A DNA stretch of 64,000 nucleotides from Atrichornis clamosus. Taxonomy: Eukaryota; Chordata; Aves; Passeriformes; Menuridae. The number at the start of each line of letters is the position of its first letter. The stretch's first letter is position 1. The stretch covers positions 41,606 through 105,605 of the forward strand of contig WBMZ01010154.1 in assembly GCA_013400975.1 (NCBI GenBank). The letters are read 5' to 3'. This document shows, one piece after another, positions 58,476 through 64,000 of the stretch. Below the pieces are notes generated by a model that did no database searches, was not told where the DNA came from, and saw only the letters and a list, made by a program, of their open reading frames with translations. The position numbers were made by a program, and so were the translations under genes.

Positions 58476-60200
58476 AAATAATGTGTATTTTTCTTTTATG
58501 CAGGGGATACTAAATATATATATATTGTCAAATCTGTTAAGGTATTTCATGGAAGAAGTTTAACTATGAGTGAGGATGACGTGTACAGCCAGGCAAACCC
58601 CTCCTGTCAGTGTGCTCAGCCCCTGCTCTGTTGGTGACAGTCTCGTGAGCTTGTTCCATGAACGCTTTGCACCTCGCAGCCAGGAGCAGCAGTAACCATT
58701 TTTGTGTTAAAATCCTGTTTTTCTCATTTATCCATGTCCTTAACAGCTGTAGCAGATGACTTGTAACTCCCTCCAGCAAGGCTGGAGGCCTCTCTGGCTC
58801 CACCCTGATTTCTAGACCTGGATGTCTCTAAATTGCCAGTTCCACTGATACTTCTGAGGTGAGCAAATAGCCCCTAAAGAGGGTAGAAACACCAAAATAC
58901 TGCCGTTTTGGCCTTGCAGGGCTTGAGGGGAGGAAGGTGTTCACAGTGAGTAACCACTGGAACATCTCTTCACCCCAAACATGCCAACGTGAGGCACAGG
59001 AGGTGCAGGGCCAAGGGCTCGTGGAGAGATCCCAGCCTTGCTCCATCTCCCTGCGGGCACACCTGGACGTTCTCCTGCCCCCACCAGACCAGTCCCGGCG
59101 CCCTCAGTGGCGCTGGGGCCACTGGGGCTGGGTGTGATGCCCAGCAGGGCTGGCCCCGGCCCTCAGGTTGTGAGTTTGTCCAGTGGAGCTCATGCCCTTA
59201 ATCCATTTGGGAAGGAAAAAACTGATGGGAACAGCTGGATTAATGAGAAAGTGGTTCCCAGCCCTGGACAGCCACCCCTGGTGTCACTGGAGATGTCCAT
59301 GGACTGTAATTCCCTAAGACCAGTGGGGCAAATCCAGCTTTGGGGGTAACTTCTGTCATGGAAACAGCAAAAATTCCCAGTCTGAAGCCTGCTCTGCCAA
59401 TTTTATTGATCTGGCCCCAAAATCACACTGCTTTTTTTTTTTCTCTTCCAAGTGTTTGTACTGAAATGTAAAAGAGAGTTGCCTTTTCCTTCCTTGGTTC
59501 CTTTTTTGCTTTGTATTCTGTTGGGCATTTTTTTCCTCGGCAAGGAGGACTTTCAGTTTTGGTGTCTGGGTTTTGTTGCCAAGACATCAAAGTCCCTTAT
59601 GGAGTCAAGATGTTTTAGTCTAACATGAGGTTGGCAGCAATGGCTTTTTGTAAATCAGATGCACTCTTCAAATTCAGAATCCCCCCTGGTATATTAAAGG
59701 AAATTTCAGCTTTTGGCTAAAATCAGTCTTTTAGTGTTTGTGTAGCTCTTTATTTTCAGTGTCATTCTTCTGCTTCAATACTATCCAGTATTTCTCAAAT
59801 TGTAAAGGGAGTTCCTGATGATCAGGATTCACCCTGTGGCTCCAGAATCTTTACAAGAAAACATTTTTAACACTTTGTGTTTGTCTGTATGTTGCATTTG
59901 CTGTATCCTCCATGGCACCTTCACTGCATGGCTCCCTGTCTTTAGGCCAAGAGAATTTCTCTTTCCTAAGTGGTCTGAAACTGTCAAACTTCTTCTTAGT
60001 TCCTTGTCTAGTTTGTGGGTGGCACTGGCAGAGCAGGTGTTTCGCTATTCTGCTCCAGAAATATATTATTGTTCTTGCTAATTCAATATATGATTGTGTA
60101 TGTGAAGGAGCTTTTTTAATTAAAAAAAAAGTAATAATTGTGTATGGCTATCTGTATGTGTTAAGAATTACTGGAGTTGGAAGAGAGTCTGGAAATGGAA
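58476..60200. other. Downstream flank without a recognised gene
   Basis: Moderately GC-rich unique sequence follows the probable TNRC6C poly(A) site. Open frames around 58828-59349 are not recognisable as any family. T-runs lie near 59430. Nothing else is supported. Confidence 0.6.
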
Positions 60201-60222
60201 TTGGAGAACCCTTTGAGGATTT

Positions 60223-60720
60223 GTGGGCAGCCACAGAGTGGAGCTTGCGTGTGACAGCGGCTCCGGGGGGAGCGGAGGATGCCCTGGCGCTGCCCCTGAA
60301 CTGCTGCTGCCAGCCCCGGTCCCGCCGCGCTGCGCTGAATGTACACCCCGGAGCCGCTCCGGGGGAGTTCTGGGAATCGGGACACGGAGCTCAAGGACCT
60401 CTCGGTGTCACTGCACGGGTGCCCGGCGGCCCCGACACGGGCTGGAAGCGCCCGCGGCTCCCGGCGGGATCGGGAGGCGGCTCCCGGCAGTCCCCGGACT
60501 CATCACCCAGGTCCTTGCGTCGCTTCCGCGGCGGCAACGCACCCCGAAACCTTAACTGCGGGAGCAGCCCGGCTGCTGCCCCCGGCATCCCCCTCCTGCC
60601 CCGGGCGCCTCCAGCCAGTCACATCCCTGCGTGCCCTTGGAATTCGGGCAGGCACCTCCAGCACCCGCCCGCTGTCGCTTTCCTGAGGGAGGACGGACTC
60701 GTGCCCATGTTCTAGTGGGC
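60223..60720. other. GC- and CpG-rich block downstream of TNRC6C
   Basis: CpG-dense sequence (GGTCCCGCCGCGCTGCGCTG, GAAGCGCCCGCGGCTCCCGG, TTGCGTCGCTTCCGCGGCGG) lies inside AT-rich flanks. It is open in several frames on both strands, as GC-rich sequence tends to be, and none gives a recognised protein. It could be a small CpG island or promoter, an exon of an unrecognised gene, or a GC-rich remnant. Confidence 0.4.
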
Positions 60721-61072
60721 TGCAGGTGTCTTCCTCCAGCGGATACACCCGATCGCTCAGGTTAACCCTTACCAGGCTCCACCCTCCAGCGCCGTCCAGC
60801 CTCTGCACAGACAGTCCAGCTGACCACCAGTGACCACTGTCACCCCCCGCGCTCCCACCGTCCCCTCCTCTCTAATGAAGGTGCTTCATTAGACATGGAC
60901 ATGACACTTTGTCCTGTGTGTGCCCCCCGGGTTTGTTTTTTACTGTCCGATGCATTGGAAACGAGTTGCTTGTAAATTTTACTCCGATGAAAACGTGGTC
61001 CCAGTGCAGTCATGATTTCAGGGTTATTAAAATGTTATAAAACACAACAAGCTGGAAGATGGCTTTGCTTTC

Positions 61073-61078
61073 AATAAA
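61073..61078 (+). terminator. Possible distal poly(A) signal
   Basis: AATAAA follows AATGTTATAAAACACAACAAGC-like AT-rich sequence and precedes a mixed GT-containing stretch. If transcription continues past 58.5 kb, this would give a distal 3' end about 5.4 kb after the stop codon. It lies beyond a GC-rich block, so it could also belong to another transcript or be unused. Confidence 0.25.
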
Positions 61079-63165
61079 TATGGTTATTAGTAAAGGGGGT
61101 TTGCCCCGACTCACCTGAGAGGCTGCTGTCTCCTGGGGAGAAAGAAATGTGTGTGCCCCACATCTGTTCACTGCATCTGTCTGTGCTAACTTAATACTGT
61201 ATGACTTTAAATGTTCATTTTGTTCAAGGAATGGTCTTGATCATATTCACAACTGTGGCAGATTCCTCTTTAAGTTTTATGTTGTTCTGTCTCCTGGATC
61301 CTTTGCCCACTTTTTAATTTATTGAATTTATTCTTAATTTATACTGAAAACGTGTATCCAAGCAGGCCACAGACCTGTGTGACTGGTGGTGTTGGAAAGG
61401 AACAGTTTCTCTTTCCATTTTTGCAGTGTCTCCTTGCTTGGTTGCAATATTCAGGGTTTACAATGATCCTTTACTGTCTGTACCTCACAGGAGCAGGAAA
61501 ACCTCACATTTTTTCATTATTTTATCCAATTTCAAGTGGGACCCACTTTTTCTGCTTTTTCCTGTCACTTGTGTCTCTCCTTCCCATCTCTTTCGTCGTT
61601 ACAGATGACAGGGAACTTATGATAAAGGCAGAGGAGATGATTATTCCACAGGTAAGGAATGGCAGCTTCAGCCTGTGTGAAGTCTGTAAGTTGCCTAATT
61701 AGAACTATAATCCCAGTGGGAGTTTGAACACAAGCATAAAATATCTGAAAGACAGAGGAGGGGGCAGACATCAGTCCCACAGCGAAGCAGCCCTCGGCTC
61801 TTTTCTGGGATAATCACAAATTCCGAAGGAAATCTCGTAGGAAGATTGCAAATAGCTCTGATTACCTTGTGATGCCTTTATGGATGAGTGGTTTCCAAAA
61901 AACTTCTGGGATGGGTGTTTTCCAGCATGCCCCCCCAGCGGGTCTAAGCCTGCAGCACCCAGGGTGGGATGCAGGTGGTGTGAGGAGGGTGGGGAGCCCC
62001 AGGACAGGACTGGAAGGAAGTGCACAGGGATCTGTCTGATTTAGATGGAAGTCTCATTCCTGAAAGAGCTAAAAATGGCCCAAATTTGAAAAAACCCAAA
62101 CCAACAAACAAACAAAACACCCAACAAAACCAATCAATTAATTTCCCTGTTGGCTGAGTGAGGCATTTCTCTGTAGTATCTCTAACATGAGCATGCAGTG
62201 AGGTGGTTCTAAAGCTGTGTCAAACTTACTGTGCTGGACCAAGATTTTTGTATTTCTTGCTCATCAGCTTTTGCTGCCTCTGGGTTTGTGACTTCTGGGT
62301 CACAAAATAACCTGGCTGGGAGCACAGCTGGGAGTAGTTTCAGAATCCTTTCCCCAGGGTGCTTCAGCACCTTCCTTTGAAAAATCCCTTTTCTTGGGAC
62401 TCTTCTGAAACACAAGGTGTGAAGTTGGGCACTTGGGACAAGCAAAGGAACCCAATGACTCCAGCCCAGGATGAGGCCTTGGACTCCCCTTGGTGCTGCT
62501 TTCAAGCACAGACATTTAGAGACTCAGACTGGGGTTGATGCAGAATAAAGCTTAAAACTCTGTCAGCAGTAGAACACTGCTGGTTTTTATTTAATGGAAA
62601 TTAAGCACAAAACACAAACCCTCATAATATGAGATTTAAGACACAAGGTAATTGTTGCTTCTGTCTCTAAATGAGAGGCAGAAGGAAAAGGGAACTATCA
62701 AAAAACAACAAGACCCAGTACAGAGGTGAGAGATTGTGTCATCTAGTGCAGACATCTCACAGTAGTGATCTTTATCCCCTTGCAGCTCAAACACTGATTT
62801 TTTTGACCTGTTTTATAGAATCCAGGTATTCTGGGACACTGGAGCCCACTGTGGGCACTGTCTTTAGATGAGAAAGGAAGACTTTCTGAAGTGAGTCTAA
62901 AGGGAATTGGTTGAAGTCTCCTTTTCTACTTGGACCTTCAACAGAGTTGAGGCCAAATACCACATTTTTCAAATGGGGTTATTCTTAGTGTTCTTGTCAA
63001 TAGAGGACATTTAAAGTGCAGCGTTTCCCTGGCATAACAAGGATTGATGCATTCTTAAAAGTGCTCTGCTGGTTTCATTGTCAGTGGGACCACACAGGGG
63101 TCAGCCGTGTGTCCAGCTGCTGTCCTGTGTGGGACATGAGAGAGCAGAAAGACCAACTCAGAGGA

Positions 63166-63222
63166 TTTATTCAGACTTTTTTCTTTTTTTTCTTCTTCTT
63201 TTTTTCTTTTTTTCTTTTTATT
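63166..63222 (-). terminator. Possible minus-strand poly(A) signals
   Basis: On the minus strand AATAAA occurs at 63222-63217 and 63171-63166, with an A-rich (plus-strand T-rich) run between them. They would suit the 3' end of a gene convergent with TNRC6C, but they could equally be a retrotransposed poly(A) tail or chance. Confidence 0.25.
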
Positions 63223-63944
63223 TTACATATTTATCATGGCAAACTCCAGAAGTTCATGGCCTGCGAAACAAGAAATGATTACCAGCACGTTGGCTTCTCC
63301 CCGCGGGTTGCAGGGCTGCAACACAAGGGGCATCAGGGTTTCTACAGCACAGGCAGCTCTGGATTCTGCTGCCCTGGGATTAAGGCCAGAGCTAGAATGG
63401 GGATAATGACAGCTGTAGGGAAAAGCTGGGAAGACACTGAAGAGAGCGGAGATTCCTGTTTTGTTGGAGGTGCTGCCGGGCTGTGCCCAGCTCCTTTGGC
63501 CCCAGGAGCCAGCCTGCCCTCCCAGGCTCAGGGGAGGCACTGCCCTTCCACAGGCACAATTTGGTATCGGGGAACAACCCCTGCTTTTCCTCTTTTTCTC
63601 CAGCAGCCCTGTTCAGTGAAGGCATGACCATGAGCCTGCAGGGTCAGAGCTTTCCTGAAGGCTGCCTGGATGCTCAGCCCTGGAGAGACGCAGGCCACGA
63701 ACTCAGGTGTTTATAGAGGCTCCTCTGGAGTCTCTTGATTTTGAAAAGCTTTCGTGCCAAGTGAAGCTCAGCATGCTGAGCTCTGAGCTGTCAATTAAAA
63801 GGCAAAGGACTGTAAATCCTCTTTGCAAACGCTTCGAGTCCTGCAGCGTGTACTTCCCTGAGCTCCTGCAATCTGTTCTGTCTGGGGAAGAAATCTGTGG
63901 TGGCCCCGTGCCTGCCGCAGGGCGGGCTGCTGTTTGCAGGGTTT

Positions 63945-64000
63945 GGTGGCCACAGGGGTCGGTGGTCAGAGAGGCTGGTGGTCAGAGGAATCAGTGGCCA
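63945..64000. repeat. 16-bp minisatellite, continuing past the window end
   Basis: GGTGGCCACAGGGGTC, GGTGGTCAGAGAGGCT and GGTGGTCAGAGGAATC are three consecutive 16-bp units, followed by the first half of a fourth. Confidence 0.8.

Larger units (their letters stand above)
60721..63944. other. Intergenic region near the right end
   Basis: No recognised coding gene. It contains a distal AATAAA at 61073, an exon-like 47-bp segment at 61605-61651, an A/C-rich stretch at 62087-62130, a T-rich run at 63178-63220 and reverse-strand AATAAA motifs at 63166-63171 and 63217-63222. Knowledge of human 17q25 places the convergent gene TMC6 next to TNRC6C, but I see no TMC protein sequence here. Confidence 0.5.

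Noticed and set aside
60503..60808. Minus-strand open frame of 101 codons in the GC-rich block
   Set aside because: No recognised domain, and GC-rich DNA lacks stops by chance; kept only as a possible CpG island.
63016..63627. Plus-strand open frame of 203 codons
   Set aside because: It reads through the T-rich run as a long Phe stretch and has no recognisable protein on either side.
1..64000. CRISPR arrays, bacterial operons, tRNA or rRNA genes, endogenous retrovirus genes
   Set aside because: None was seen; the sequence is intron-containing vertebrate DNA with CR1 elements, and no retroviral motif was recognised.

Overview
This is vertebrate nuclear DNA, almost certainly from a bird and quite possibly a songbird. 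CR1 non-LTR retrotransposon fragments are the main recognisable repeat, introns are compact, and every recognisable exon has clean GT-AG splice sites. The songbird suggestion rests only on the look of the CR1 copies and is an inference.

About 53 kb holds one plus-strand gene: TNRC6C, the third GW182/TNRC6 paralogue and a scaffold of microRNA-mediated silencing. I assign 20 coding exons from 2669 to 55674. Their phases all join, giving an open frame of about 1905 residues. The true start lies left of the window, because the first exon seen here begins inside a Val codon. An internal ATG at 20358 matches the start of the shorter, 1690-residue human protein and would give 1718 residues here. The product carries, in order, a conserved N-terminal block, a long Gly/Trp-rich Argonaute-binding region (exon 20140-22731), a UBA domain over three exons, a Gln-rich stretch, a PAM2 motif split by an intron, and an RRM split over the last three coding exons.

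Layout. 1-2668 is intron or 5' flank with a CR1 tail. 2669-3010 is the N-terminal exon. A 17-kb intron to 20139 holds several CR1 copies, a GC-rich purine-strand minisatellite and a CpG-rich block that may be an internal promoter. The giant GW exon is followed by a 7-kb intron and then by exons 3 to 20. The 3' UTR begins at 55675 and probably ends near the AATAAA at 58447. It is full of A-rich runs and has three matches to the miR-30 seed. From about 58.5 kb to 64 kb I see no confident gene, only a GC-rich block, possible minus-strand poly(A) signals and the start of a 16-bp minisatellite.

The window is mostly a well-conserved housekeeping regulator. The points of interest are the extended N-terminus, a NAGNAG acceptor, the intronic CpG/minisatellite island, a CR1 lying 82 bp upstream of the last exon, and 3' UTR features suggesting that the silencing machinery may regulate its own scaffold. 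I did not find a convincing undescribed biological system.
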